A stretch of 64,000 bases of DNA from Knufia peltigerae (GCA_030247855.1 JAPDRN010000109.1:52141-116140), one strand, 5' to 3'. Shown: positions 1-11,719, counted from the stretch's first letter. Notes: generated from the letters alone by a model not told the origin. Numbers and translations are program-made.

Positions 1-456
1 CATCGTAGAGTTCCAGGGTCATGAATCGTCCTGTCGGGTCAATATGGCATCTATCCAATTCTCTTGAGTCTCGTAGAACTTTATCTGCCAGGTCGACATA
101 GCTCTGCTCGGTGTGTAACTGCTTTATATCGGAATCCCATGAACACGTGAAGTATTGATAGCGGTCGGTACCGACAAAGAGGTGGTCCGTTGTAGAAGAG
201 GATGGTCTGAATTTCTCGAGGATCGTGATGTATCCGAACACTGTCTTTGCGTACAGGAGAGTGAGGCCTTCGGCTCCCTGCTCGTAGATTTCTAGGCGAT
301 TGGCCTTCCTGTGTCATGGGTCAGTTGTTGAACCTGTGATGAGCCCGAGGATTGTACTAACGCGATGACCAGAGTGTCCACGCCCGGTTCTAGAAAACTG
401 AGCTTGATCGCATGCCTCACACCGCTCGGCCGGTGGATTGGGACAATGTAGGACAT
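1..456 (-). CDS. DDB1: DNA damage-binding protein 1 (DDB1), N-terminal part, cut by window edge
   Basis: This is the first ~134 codons of DDB1, the beta-propeller adaptor of CUL4 ubiquitin ligases, which acts in nuclear UV-damage recognition and nucleotide excision repair. Exon 1 is 362-456 (ATG at 456-454), a 53-bp intron with donor GTTAGT and acceptor ACACAG is 309-361, and exon 2 runs from 308 off the left edge. The join restores the family N-terminus: MSYIVPIHRPSGVRHAIKLS, then LVIAKANRLEIYE, LFVGTDRYQYFT, EQSYVDLADKVLRDS and FMTLELYD. These are diagnostic of DDB1 rather than its paralogues RSE1 and CFT1. The intron and short exons make the gene easy to miss. The rest of the gene (about 1,000 further codons in this family) lies outside the window. 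I am confident of the family and of the start. Confidence 0.87.
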
Positions 457-867
457 TTTGGCGCCTTCAACAACGCGATCGCCTTCAAGTTGCAGATAGT
501 CCTCCGCACCAGCTGTTCATGACGCTTGGAGAGTTGCGTCAGGGATACCTGAGATCTTAAGAACACCCTAACATCCCAAGGCAATGAGTATATGGATCAA
601 GGCAGAATACTTATCTTTCCCAATGGGCAGGCTAAGCAGGATGAGTGTATTTGGTCATCACTATGTGGATGTGGGGAATCGAGACGCGGCGCTTCGTCAG
701 TCAAAGAATGGAGTTCAGCACGCGCCATTATTTATGCAAACGTACCGGGTACCTTGATTTATATAGATTCGAACGCGGAGTCACGACATGAGTTGCATGC
801 AATACGCTAGGCATCGATATCATTGACATACGAGTACGTAGTAGTGGTTTTCATATTTTCTCTATGA
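457..867. other. Intergenic: DDB1 upstream region and HIBADH 3' flank
   Basis: This holds the DDB1 promoter and the downstream flank of the dehydrogenase gene. Short open frames are present, but none has recognisable protein character. Confidence 0.5.
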
Positions 868-2132
868 TTATTCCTTCCCACCAAGCCATCGGTATACGAC
901 TGAGAAATCCTTTCCCTTGTACGCTTTCTCGGTCTCATCATATACATCCTTAGCCGTCTTAGCGAGCACCAGTTTAGCGCCAGCTTCTGATGCTGCTGAA
1001 ATAGCAAGCCGCAAATCCTTGTTCATCAGGCTGACTCCAAAGCCTCCTTCGTACTCCTTGCTGGCGGGGGCCGTCTCAATCACACCAGGTACTGGATTGT
1101 TGATCTCACTCGGCCAACTTCTCCCTGTTGCTGAGTTCAGCAGATCGGCCAGTGCCTTGCCTTCAATACCCCACTTCAATCCTAGGTTCATTGCTTCGGC
1201 ACAAGCAATGTTGTTGATAGCCAGTGCGTAGTTATTGGCCAACTTGCCGCTGAGGCCAGTGCCTTGAGGTCCCATGTGCCAAACCTTCCTTCCCATGAGA
1301 AGTAACACTTCTGTTATCTTGGGCATGTCCTCCTTTTCTGCTCCGACCATGAAGGTCAGGGTGCCAGCTCTAGCTCCAACTACACCGCCTGACATTGGGG
1401 CGTCCACAAATTTGGCTCCGGCCTTGTCTTGTACCATTTTCGCAACCGCTCGCGAGGTAGTGGGGTCGATAGTTGAGCAATCCACGAAGAGTCTTGAGCT
1501 CTGTGTAGGAGCAGCAGGCAAAGCTGACGCTAGCACTTCCTCGAAAACCCCCTTCACGTGTCGAGGTTCTGGCAAGGCAGAGACGATTGTGTCCTAATAG
1601 TGACAAGAATCAGAAGAATTTCAAAACCAGCTTCCGAAATGACAAAAAGAGAGTATCGAGAAACATTTCAGAGGATTGGCTTTAGTTTGGAGAATCATGG
1701 CAAGGACAACCAAGAGGAAGTCCCCAACTTAGATCATAGATAGAACAATAGGCTCATCATGTGAAGGTGCAGGCAAAACAAACAGATTGTCCACATACAG
1801 CATTTTCGACCACTTCTCTGGGACTCTTTGCGATAGTAATCCCACTTGGCACCGCTTCTTGTGAGAATCTGTCTAGCGAGGTTTGGTTGACGTCGAACAC
1901 CGTCAGAGTGTCACCTTCTGGCATCTTTGCTCGGAGATTCTTTGCCATGGGATATCCTGAGAGACCAGTTAGACCCATTCTCGTTCAGCAAGTAAATGTA
2001 CGAACCCATGGCACCCAAGCCAATAAAGCCCCATGATGCATCTCTGCTTGCTGAGCAAGAAAAGTGCCTCGTGGTTGATGAAAGTCGTGAAGTAGTCCGC
2101 TTGAAAGCGGAAGACACCAGAATCGCAGTCAT
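868..2132 (-). CDS. 3-hydroxyisobutyrate dehydrogenase, mitochondrial
   Basis: It oxidises 3-hydroxyisobutyrate to methylmalonate semialdehyde with NAD+ in mitochondrial valine catabolism. Exons are 2006-2132, 1799-1956 and 868-1593; introns are 1957-2005 (49 bp) and 1594-1798 (205 bp, long for this window). The spliced protein is 336 residues, the usual family length. Residues 1 to about 33 are rich in Ser, Thr and Arg with no acidic residues before the fold, as expected of a mitochondrial presequence (FKRTTSRLSSTTRHFS). The dinucleotide site WGFIGLGAMGYPMAKN is rebuilt across intron 1. Exon 3 carries the substrate-binding signature DAPMSGGVVGARAGTL and the catalytic-lysine segment GTGLSGKLANN. 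The ATG at 2132 is chosen because it begins the presequence. The related 6-phosphogluconate/beta-hydroxyacid dehydrogenases are the only real alternative. Confidence 0.93.
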
Positions 2133-2645
2133 CTCTGCTGTGCACACTTCAAGTGAAGCATTCTCAACAGCGCAGCGAGACGTGCATGTAAACGTAGTCG
2201 AGGTTGAATGGGCGGACTCGGTGCGGAGTGCTGCCCGAGGTACAGTACAGACCAACTGTAAGCTGCCTGCACGAAGCTCGGGGAAAAGCTGGAGCTGTGG
2301 GAGATGAAGATTGCGAGCTACAGGAAGAATGCAGGGGAAACTACGGAACCGAAGCTAGCCGAGGTTCGTCCTTGGCATTGACAGTTCTATCAACGTCGGT
2401 GTGAAGGCCACTCTACCATCATATGCATCATGGCTAAATAGCTGTCAGGATACCAAAAGACGATGGTTGAAGGGATACAGCTTCATTATTACTATTCTTC
2501 AACTCACAACTTCACTAAAATACTAATTGGCCGCCTTCCTCACGAAAGCGTACCAAGAAAAAGTAGCTCTGAAAAGAAAAGTGAAAGAGCCCTTCATCAA
2601 CAAAACAGCAGCACAAGAACTGAAGTGTCCAATAAACAAATTCAC
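2133..2645. other. Intergenic: HIBADH promoter, F-box gene 3' flank
   Basis: This 513-bp gap lies between the dehydrogenase start and the stop of the F-box/UIM gene, both on the minus strand. The part near 2500-2640 is A-rich on the plus strand. No gene is seen. Confidence 0.5.
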
Positions 2646-5600
2646 CTAATGTCGACGTCGTGACTTGCCCTTCCCTTTCCCACTGCCATCGGAGCCTGGG
2701 CTAGACGAAGGGGTCAGTGCTGGAAATTCGTCTTCTATAATCTTCCTGCTCTGTTCCTCTGCGAGACTGAGCTGCAACGCAAACTCCAAATCTTCGTCCT
2801 CATTGCTGGTCGCGTCAGGGACTTTGCTGCTGCCAGCTTGAGTGTTGCGGTAGGGTGTGCCGTGCTTGGAACCTTTGGCGTAGCGAATAGGGATGTCAAA
2901 TTCTGTCGTAAGAGGAGACGAGGAGCCCGGGGTGCTGCCGAGTAAGCTCAGACGGATGGCCTCGTCAAGATCATCGTCAATATCAGTGCTCTTGTGCTCT
3001 GGAGCAAAACTCGGCGAAGCATAGGAACTTGAACGTTCACTGGCCTTTCTCTTTATTTCATCGTTCGAGAAAGCTTCCTCACTGAGCATGGTGGCGTATG
3101 CAAGTATTTCCTCCTCGCTTGCACCTTCACCAAGCAGATTTGTGCCGAAGCGGCCACTCAAACGTTCGTTTTCCTTGTGCCTGGCCACTTTCTCCCTCTC
3201 CATTTCGAATCGTTCGTTGCTAATGTAGTCTTTGAGGAGACCGCGGCCAGTGGCACTGACCTTTTGACTGGCTGGTGTAGAATTGCTGCCACGTTCAGAA
3301 CGGCGACGGAGCTGCCCACGCTTGCGACTTTTGTACGCATCAGCTGCAGTTGAGCTGTATGACCAATAGCGCAAATATGCCCCCAAGGAGACCATTCCAC
3401 GTAGGGCGGTAGGATCAGGGTCGAGAACAATTGCGCCCGCAGCATAATAATTATTGCCCACACCTTGCACAGATGCTTCGGCCTGAGCGATACGTCGCCT
3501 CGCTCGATCAGAGAAACGGGAATTCAAAGTTCTGATCGCCTCATTGGTAGATGCAAGCGGATCCCAAGCCTGTACCAAACCATCATTTCCTCCATGCACC
3601 ACATACAGAGAAGTCATTGCAAGCGATGCAATCTGGGGACTCTTCGTGTAGATGACCCTGACGGGTGGAATCGTGTTGACGACGTCTGGGCTAGAGGCGA
3701 TGGTGGCCCGCATGTTCCAGAGCATAACGATGCCAGACATTGTGCCGATCCCAAAAAGTCGAGCACGATGACCAGGTATCTCCGCAGCTGAGGTGGCTGG
3801 CTGCATATGACCCATTGGCGAAGCAATGGGAGATGAACTATCCGAACCTCCCGACATCCCAAGGAGAGGATCCTCGTTGACCGTCAACGTTGCAAAGTCT
3901 GAATCATCAGACGCGACTGCGGAAATGGCGACGTTCCGATGGTCGGCGAAAGACATGTGTGAAATATGCCAATCTTCACGAAACTTTGTATCCGCAAAGT
4001 CATCTTGACTGGATGTACGAGATCTCAACGTGCTTCTCGAAGCAGGCGAGGTATGAGATTGCGGCTGGGAAGTGAGCCCGCTTCCAAAGATCGAAGATCG
4101 AGCCGTCGTTGCTGGTATAGCTGGCCACTTTTCGGAGTCGAAGTCTATAGCAATCTTCGTCCTACAACGAGTGTATCGACGGATTGCCATTGGACGCCCA
4201 GCATCCATTCCACGCTCGATAATGAAAATTGATTCTCCGCCGCCATGGTGGTCATCGCCAGCAAAGTCGACAACGATTGTACGTCTCATGTCCCAACCTT
4301 CACATATGGCCTGAAAATGCTTGGGTTTATGAAGTAAGAACCGCTCGACTTCCTTCGTCTCGGCAATGATCTGTTCTTGACTCAATCCGCATCGATCGCT
4401 AGAGGTCCGAGGTGTGTAACTGCCATCCACTTGAGCTGTGCCGAAAGGGTCAGGTTTGGCTTGTCGTCTTGTGGATTCTACAAGTGTCCATTCCACGCTT
4501 CTTCCCGTCTGCCAGGCAAGACGATCGATGTCGGAAGGCGAGAGCCTGCCTGATGAGTCTGGCCTCACTGGTGTCTCTGAGAGGTAAAAGACCTCCCCAA
4601 GCGCATTGACGACAACAGCCCAAATCCTATGAGAGTTGACTCTCCGAGGAGAAACTTTCTCGTCAATGCAAATTTGTACGATGGGAACTCCAGGGCAAAG
4701 CACCCACTTCGCAGTAGGTTCGCCCTTGTCCAAGCGGCGATCGTGCACAGGGTTGATACCAAGAGCATAGGCAGCAAGTACACCATTTGAAAATCCAGCG
4801 AGAAAGCCGAACATGCCGCTGGTGACCCCAAGAAGCGACTCGGATTTGGCAATGTAGACTGAGCAGACAGCGCATCCAATCATGGTCACTTCAGGAATTC
4901 CGCAGGCGTGGTTGGCAGGTGAGGCGATGGGGACAAAACGTCCACGTTGTTCGCTAGTCGAGGTGTAGTAAAGCCGTCCACCAGGGCAGGCTTCTCCGTA
5001 CAATTTGCCATATTGCTGGCTGATATCCATGACGTTCTCCATGCCAACCACATTTCCAGGGCCCAAGCCGTACGGCAGCTCACCGGAAAATTGGTCAGCA
5101 AAATGCTTGAAACCCTCAAAGTCGGCCAAGCCCCAAGCGCCTGGTTTCCCGGTGCCTGGCTCACTTATAGAAACTCCACCCTGTTCGACGGCGCCATGCA
5201 TAAACAGAGGCTGTCTCTTGTTCAATCCTATGCCGAAAGTAGCATGGATGTGGCTGACCGGATAGTACAAGCCGGACGGATAGGTGGTAACGGCTGCAGC
5301 TGAAGCACTACTCGCATGACGAGATGAGGTGGATCGTGAAATCGCCTCTAAAGCAGGCCTTCCTCTTCCCAGGGATCGAAGCAAGCGCGTCCGCAGAATG
5401 TATTCACTTCTCCAGGACGCGAGTGCTGATAGTCGTGTAAAGGATCGTCGCTGGGCTCTATCAGAGTCGGAAGCAGATTCTCGGCTGGATTTGACGAGGT
5501 CTGCATCGAGTGCATCGGCCCCAGGGAAAAATCGGGCAAAAGCAATGCGCCAGGCTGGAGGAGTGGTAACAAGTCTATGAAATCGTTGGGAAACCAAGCT

Positions 5601-6098
5601 CATTGAGGAGAGTGTCTCGGGTGGGAGATGCGAGAGAATATGGGTCAAAACCTCTGCGTGTTGTTAGATATAGCAGCAGAATGGAACAAATCGTGCCGTA
5701 CCATTTGGGAAACTCTCGAGTGACACGCTCTGAGCCTTATCTCTTGAAGATGGAATGACCTGGAAGATCAACCCCTTTGAGCGTTTGCGATGTGATGCAT
5801 GTGCTTTCTCATACTCGTCGATACGACTGCCAGGGGAGCTACTCTGAGAAGAATCGTTCCGACTGCTTATCCGCCCGGCGTTGAAAGATCGGCCGCGCTG
5901 AGTATCTCCAGAGCTGATCGAGACGCTGTCAAGGTCGTCCGAGATTGCCGATGATACTCCAGGGCTGCTTCTGTGAAGCATGCCGCCAGATGCCGGCCGG
6001 TCATTGACTGGTTGTCCATATTGTGTGGAAGGCGAGGGATTTCGGGGCTGGTCTACTAAAGTCGCGTTTTGGGAGACTTCAGGACGCGCAGGTTGCAT
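2646..6098 (-). CDS. UFO1-like F-box protein with beta-propeller region and two C-terminal UIMs
   Basis: This is a predicted substrate receptor of an SCF ubiquitin ligase. Exon 1 is 5702-6098, a 48-bp intron is 5654-5701, and exon 2 is 2646-5653, giving 1,134 residues. The intron splits the F-box; splicing restores SFPNEVLTHILSHLPPETL followed by LVSQRFHRLV at about residues 128-160. The middle has WD40-like strands (IVMLWNMRA, LYVVHGGNDGLVQAWDPL). Two ubiquitin-interacting motifs lie near residues 1022-1038 (DDLDEAIRLSLLG) and 1084-1098 (EDLEFALQLSLAEE). F-box, propeller, then UIMs is the order in yeast Ufo1, which uses its UIMs in its own turnover and that of substrates such as Ho. The first ~125 residues are Ser-rich and disordered. 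The family call is firm; orthology to Ufo1 is inference. Confidence 0.8.
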
Positions 6099-6675
6099 AA
6101 AAGGGCTTGTAGAAAGTTAGGAAAGGACGTCAAGACTGAGCCAACCTATGGACCAGTCTGAAAATGCAGTGTAGGAGTCAATTGAAAGTGGTCGCGCGTG
6201 TCTGGTGGTTATCGTAGCAGGGCAAATGAAGGGAAGATGAAAAGAATGAGATGAGTCTATCCGAGATTCCAATGCCCTGAGGTCAATATACACTAAGCCT
6301 AACGAGGAAAAATTCAATCATCATTACTAGCTTAGTCATCTCATTCACTTTGACTCTCCTACATACAGAACGGAGTTTCTACCTCGAGTTCTTGATCCCA
6401 TGAACTCGTCCAGACGTAGACGCCGCGACCTAGTCCAAGATAACTTACCATTCACCTTCAGGATCTTTTCATTCCAACACTGGCACTCTCGGTGCTATCC
6501 GCTCCTTTGCTGCGTCCGTATTAATGGCATTTTGCCATCGTCGTCAAGCAGGCAGCAAACACGCTAGATCCAAATTGGACACTCATTGAATCAAGTCTAG
6601 GTGCTCTGTATTTCGCTTTGCTTTGATGATTTCTTGAGATCCTCCCCCTCCTATTCTTCCAGGTGTGGAATAAAC
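6099..6675. promoter_or_regulatory. Divergent promoter between the UFO1-like gene and MRE11
   Basis: These 577 bp separate two oppositely transcribed genes, so both promoters must lie here. I see no in-frame ATG ahead of MRE11's at 6676 and no conserved gene. No specific operator is claimed. Confidence 0.5.
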
Positions 6676-8982
6676 ATGGCAGACACAATCAAGATCCTGG
6701 TGGCAACAGATAATCATGTGGGCGCCCATGAACGAGATCCCATAAGGGGTGACGATTCGTGGAAGACGTTTCATGAAATCATGTGTCTAGCCAAAGAACA
6801 TGATGTCGATATGGTCCTGCTGGCAGGAGATTTATTTCACGAAAACAAGCCATCTCGAAAGTCCATGTACAACGTCATGCGTTCACTACGCCTCAACTGC
6901 TTAGGCGACAAGCCATGCGAGCTGGAAATGCTGAGCGATGAATCCGAACATTTCGATGAAACCTTCGACCATGTCAATTATGAAGATCAAAACATCAACG
7001 TCGCCATTCCTGTCTTCTCGATACACGGCAATCACGATGATCCAACAGGAGACGGCCATTATGCCGCACTAGACCTGCTTGCGGTCTCAGGCCTTATCAA
7101 CTACTACGGCAAGACACCTCAAAGCGACAATATCGTGGTCAAGCCTGTCCTTATCCAGAAGGGGCGCACTAAACTTGCTCTGTACGGCTTGTCCAATGTC
7201 CGAGATGAACGTTTATACCGAACGTTTCGAGACCATAAAGTCCAATTCCACCGTCCAAGCATCCAGATGGGAGACTGGTACAACTTGATATGCGTGCATC
7301 AAAACCATCACGCCCACACCGAAACATCATATCTCCCCGAGAACTTCTTACCCGACTTCCTCGACTTGGTGATCTGGGGCCACGAGCATGAATGTCTTAT
7401 TGATCCCCGCGAAAACCCTGAAATGAATTTCCAAGTCATGCAGCCTGGCTCATCCGTTGCGACGTCGCTCATTCCAGGCGAAGCGGTTCCAAAACACGTC
7501 GCCATTGTGTCCATAACAGGTCGAGAGATGAAGAGCGAGCCCATTCGCCTCACCACAGTCCGACCATTTGTGTACAAAGACATCGCGCTCAAGACCGACA
7601 AAGAAGCCATCAAGATAGCCAAGAGCAAAGAGGATCATGGTACGCAGCTGACCCAGTACCTCATCAAGATCGTCGAAGGATTGATCAAACAGGCCAAACA
7701 AGAATGGCAAGAAGCTCAAGGGGAGCGCGAAGTCTATCCCGACGAAGTCGAAGAATGCCCACTACCCCTGATCCGTCTTCGGATAGAAACGACTTCTGCG
7801 GACGGTGTGGGAAAATTTCAAATTGAAAACGCCCAGCGCTTCTCGCACAGATTCATCGATAGGGTTGCCAACACCGAAGACGTAGTGTCGTTCCACGTGA
7901 AGAAGAAGAATGCAGCGGCACGTGCCGCTCGCGACGAAGCCGTCGAGAAGGAAATCCTCGAGAAGTTTCAGGGCATCGATAGCGTCAAGGTCGAACAGCT
8001 CGTCAGGGAATTCTTAGAAGCCCAATCACTCACTATTCTGCCGCAAAACCAGTTCGGTGACGTGGTCAGCCAGTATATCGTCAAGGACGACAAGCACGCC
8101 ATGGAGTATTTCGTAAACGACAGCCTTGCGACCCAGATCCGGAGTCTCGTAAAGCTACAGACAGATACGAACGAAAATGACGATGAGGACGACCTCGCTG
8201 AGCAGATCAAAGAACAACGTGCGAGGATGGAGGTATTGTTCACGGAGGGGCTCCTCAAAGAGGCAAACTCGACGCGTAAGATCAAATACAAGCCTGCACC
8301 AGAACACTGGAACAGCGACATAATGGGCCCATGGGAGGATCAGCCTGCGGCTCGAATCCTTGACGACGGAGAGGAGTCCCACGACCAAGGTAGCAACGGC
8401 GAGGAAGAGGAAGAAGGCAGTACACCGGCGCCCCGAGCGACGACCAGGGGAAGGGGTCGTGGCCGTGGTCGTGGCGGGCGGGGTGCATCAACAGCAGCCA
8501 CAAGAGGGAAACGCGCCGCGGTTGCCAAGAAGCCCGCTACAACGACCAGGGGTAAAAAGAGAGCTGTGTCCGAGGATGACGAGGATGACGACGGCGACGA
8601 TGTCGTCATGGTCGATGAGGAAGAGGATGAGGATGTTGTTCAAGAAGACGACGAAGACGAAGACTCACAGGCCCTCTTCATTCCCGAAAAGCGCAGAAAC
8701 GGAACCACCGCCGCATCCTCCTCTGGGAGCAATGCGAGGACCCGCGCCACAGCGAGCACCAGTACAAGAGGGAGGAAAGCTGCGTCGCCCGTGAAAAAGA
8801 CACCTGCACGCACAGCTGCAGCGAGAGTCGCGAAGCAGAGCACTTTGAATTTCACAGCGTCACAGAACAGTATTATCGGCGGCACCGGAGAACAAAGCAT
8901 CGAGATCGAGGATGACGACGACGACGAGGACGCGTTCGAGTCAATGCCTGCGTCGATGCCCCCCTCGAGGAGGAGGCGGTAA
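6676..8982 (+). CDS. MRE11: MRE11 double-strand-break repair nuclease
   Basis: MRE11 is the Mn2+-dependent nuclease of the Mre11-Rad50-Nbs1 complex, which senses and resects double-strand breaks in the nucleus and at telomeres. It is a single exon of 768 codons. All phosphoesterase motifs are present in order: ATDNHVGAHERD (residues ~10-21), LLAGDLFHENKPS, SIHGNHDDP, VHQNHHAH and WGHEHEC. They are followed by the capping domain to about residue 430. The C-terminus has the expected tail: a GAR-type run of Arg/Gly (RGRGRGRGGRG near residue 595), then acidic blocks and a final STLNFTASQNSI segment. The GAR motif is known to be methylated in animals; here that is inference. ATG 6676 is the first in-frame ATG and begins the conserved fold directly. 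Confidence 0.96.
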   Translation: MADTIKILVATDNHVGAHERDPIRGDDSWKTFHEIMCLAKEHDVDMVLLAGDLFHENKPSRKSMYNVMRSLRLNCLGDKPCELEMLSDESEHFDETFDHVNYEDQNINVAIPVFSIHGNHDDPTGDGHYAALDLLAVSGLINYYGKTPQSDNIVVKPVLIQKGRTKLALYGLSNVRDERLYRTFRDHKVQFHRPSIQMGDWYNLICVHQNHHAHTETSYLPENFLPDFLDLVIWGHEHECLIDPRENPEMNFQVMQPGSSVATSLIPGEAVPKHVAIVSITGREMKSEPIRLTTVRPFVYKDIALKTDKEAIKIAKSKEDHGTQLTQYLIKIVEGLIKQAKQEWQEAQGEREVYPDEVEECPLPLIRLRIETTSADGVGKFQIENAQRFSHRFIDRVANTEDVVSFHVKKKNAAARAARDEAVEKEILEKFQGIDSVKVEQLVREFLEAQSLTILPQNQFGDVVSQYIVKDDKHAMEYFVNDSLATQIRSLVKLQTDTNENDDEDDLAEQIKEQRARMEVLFTEGLLKEANSTRKIKYKPAPEHWNSDIMGPWEDQPAARILDDGEESHDQGSNGEEEEEGSTPAPRATTRGRGRGRGRGGRGASTAATRGKRAAVAKKPATTTRGKKRAVSEDDEDDDGDDVVMVDEEEDEDVVQEDDEDEDSQALFIPEKRRNGTTAASSSGSNARTRATASTSTRGRKAASPVKKTPARTAAARVAKQSTLNFTASQNSIIGGTGEQSIEIEDDDDDEDAFESMPASMPPSRRRR

Positions 8983-9310
8983 ATTCACATCGACACAAGA
9001 AACCCGAAGCTGAGTCCGCAACGGCATGCGGGGGACCGAACATTGTACGATACAATCCTAACCAGGTTCTCATTGCATTGTGACACGAGTATCAGTGCTA
9101 TCTAGGGAATGAGGCCACGATAGAATCATCAAGTAGCTACCTTTGACTAGCCCTTCAGTATTGAAGTAATGAACCCAACAAAAAATAATATGCAGCCACG
9201 TTCCGTCCGTTCCCCATCTTCGCCTAGGGACCGATTTGCACAGCATCGCATCGCATTGGTCCTCTTCGACTTTCGACTCCAAGTGATTGGCTTGTGCTTG
9301 TTTTTGGGGT
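8983..9310. other. Convergent 3' flank of MRE11 and UPF3
   Basis: This 328-bp segment lies between two converging stop codons and presumably holds both polyadenylation regions. Nothing else is recognised. Confidence 0.5.
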
Positions 9311-11411
9311 TCACTTCTTTGTCTCATCCTTACCTGCAGGAGCAGTAGTGGGTGCAGTAGATGTAGCAGTCGCCGGAGCCTGACCAGTCTCGCCCGCATT
9401 AGAAGAGCCATTGGCACCTGCAGCATTTCCTCTCTTCCCACCACGTCCAGCTCTATTGCCTTGTCTTCCGCCTTGACCGCCACCACTACGTGAGCTCCCT
9501 CTCCCCGAACCCGCAGCGCCCCCCCGACCACCACGATTACCACCTCCACTTCGTGGCGTGCCCCGGGGTGCTGTCGGAGGAGTTGCTGTGCTTACTGTAC
9601 CTGCAGGTGCTGCTTGATCTGATCCGCTTGCATCAGCGGCGGTCGGTGTACTCGGTGATGGAGATGCATTTTTACCCGCTCTTGTGCTTGTCGCCGAGGG
9701 ACTGGGCTTGGATAAATCACCAGGCTTTGATGTAGTCGCTGTAGAGGGGGTTCCAGCTCGAGCTGGTGCATTTGCATTTGCGGACGGAGAAGCGGCACCT
9801 TTTGTAGCACTTGCATTTGCTGTACTCTTCTCAGTGGTTGATTGACCACGCTTCACATATGGACTCTTGTTCTCCAGAACGACCACTTGCCCATTGGCGA
9901 CCTTGACCGGACTTGCGGCCATCGCTTTCCTCAGCCCATCTGTGTCGCTGAAATCAATGTATCCCAGACCCTTCTTCTTGTCTATTTCACATTTCACGAT
10001 CGATCCAAACTCGTTGAATGCCGCCTGCAGAAGTTCCTCAGTGATGCCCTGTGAGGGGTTGGCGTGCTTCAGGAATGCGGACTTTGCATTTGCAGAAGGT
10101 TGAGGGGCCTGCTTTGTAGGCTTTGCTGTAGACGCCGAGGATGCTTTGGGTGCAGAAGCGTTAGGCGTACGTGATGCTCGCGGTCCAGTGGGCGCTTTTG
10201 GCGTGGGAGTTGACGTTCTTTGCGCTGCCTGTTTCTGTTCGGCAGGGAGCGCGGGCTTTTGTATCGATTCGGAGGACCCTTTTTTGGCTGGAGATGCTGT
10301 AGACTCGGTCACCGTATTTGAACCAGAGGTCGAAGCCTTTGTCGCACGTTGAGTCTTGTCTTTCGGCAGCAGGCCAAGATCACGTTGCAGCATACGTGCG
10401 GCAGCACTTGCATTTGATCTTTCTCGCTCGCGCTTAGCTGGGCTCGCTTGCGCCGGGACCGTAGGGGTTTTCGGATTTGTGTCTTTCGCAGACTGTTTAC
10501 CATCACTTTTCGGTGACGCCTGATGCTGTTGCTGCTTGTTTTGCATAGAAGCCACAGATTTGTTGATTGCTTTGACTGCCTCTTCCGTAGCTTTCTGAAC
10601 TCGCTGCTTCTCCTCAGATGGTGCAGCCTTACCTTTAATAACGACGGTCGATCGAGGAGTCTCAGGCTTAGATGGTTTGACATCTTGTTTTTCGCGCGCC
10701 TTTGCAGCAGCTTTAGCCTGGTTGGCTTCTTTTTCTTTCGCTTTGTTGGCCTTTTTCTCCTTTATATACTGGACGAGAGGAGTGGTTGCTACTTTGTCTT
10801 GTTTGGAGTCGGCAGATTCGGTTCCATTCGCGCCTGACCTAGTGATAGGCTCGGTCAAGCTTTGCAAGAAGTCAATAAACTCCTGGTCCTGATCGATCGT
10901 GCCTTGCCGTGCATCGTTTCTGTTGCGTCCGCTGGGGATCTTATTGAAAGGTGCAAATTCCAGGGATGGTGGTCCAAGCAGACAAGGGTCCTTCGTAGTG
11001 TTTTTGGCATCCTGGAAAGTCAAGGTTCTTATTTGCGCAGACAAGACTTCAAGCAATGACTGTTCTTTGACTTTGATGTATGCCCGTGCAGGCCGTGAGG
11101 GCTTCGCAGGGCTGTAAGTTGAGTCAGCGTGAAGAACGACAAGCCCTAGAATCACCCTACTCTTTTGAGACTTTCCCATCTTTGAAAGCTGCCCAATCTA
11201 CTTTCCCTGATCCTACTTTCCAGTCGTCTCCAATAACGGTCCAGAATTCACTCTCGCTGAGTCCTGGTGGGAGTCGCCGAATGACCAGTCTGAGTTTTGG
11301 GGCTGGAGTTCTTGGAGGCGCCTTAGAGTTGGACTGCGCCGCTGCATTCTTCCTGGTTGCAGCATTCACAGGAAGGACGCCACCAGAGCGTGCTTTCGAC
11401 TGACCAGACAT
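9311..11411 (-). CDS. UPF3: UPF3-family nonsense-mediated decay factor with extra RRM and RGG tail
   Basis: UPF3 links the exon-junction complex or ribosome to UPF2/UPF1 in nonsense-mediated mRNA decay. Exons are 11161-11411 and 9311-11111, with a 49-bp intron at 11112-11160; the protein is 683 residues. Residues ~38-175 form the Smg4/UPF3 domain: LRLVIRRLPPGLSESEFW, DPAKPSRPARAYIKV (rebuilt over the splice), LLGPPSLEFAPFNKIPSG and RQGTIDQDQEFIDFLQSL. A Lys/Ala-rich, probably coiled-coil stretch follows (KANKAKEKEANQAKAAAKAR). A second RNA-recognition fold lies at about 435-510 (GITEELLQAAFNEFGSIVKC, KGLGYIDFSDTDG). An RGG box lies at about 605-645. The gene is divergent from PPG1. Its length exceeds yeast Upf3 (387 aa). 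Confidence 0.9.
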
Positions 11412-11719
11412 TGAGGTTTTGTTGTAGTTGTTGTAGAAGTGGTGGGGACAAAATGTCTGTTCAACAGTTCACTTGGCTCGCACTCGCGCCTCAGCCGTGA
11501 TTCATGCAGTTGTCATTGTGATCGACGACATCATCAATAGATATCAGTCACCAATGAGAGACAAGAGTAACTCGTGTGTAGTGAATGTTGTAGTGAAGAA
11601 GAGTGAGTTGAGTAGTCTGTCATAACCACAAATATCTCCCACTCTTATCGGCTTCGGATTTTCTTTTTCCCGGCCACCGATCTTGATCACGTTTCCGCAC
11701 CTCAACGACGTGCGCCGCA
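11412..11719. promoter_or_regulatory. Divergent promoter region of UPF3 and PPG1
   Basis: Both genes start away from this 308-bp stretch. A CCAAT box reads on the plus strand near 11551. No other element is claimed. Confidence 0.45.

Noticed and set aside
81..317. 78-codon minus-strand frame as a small gene
   Set aside because: It is the out-of-frame shadow of DDB1 exon 2.
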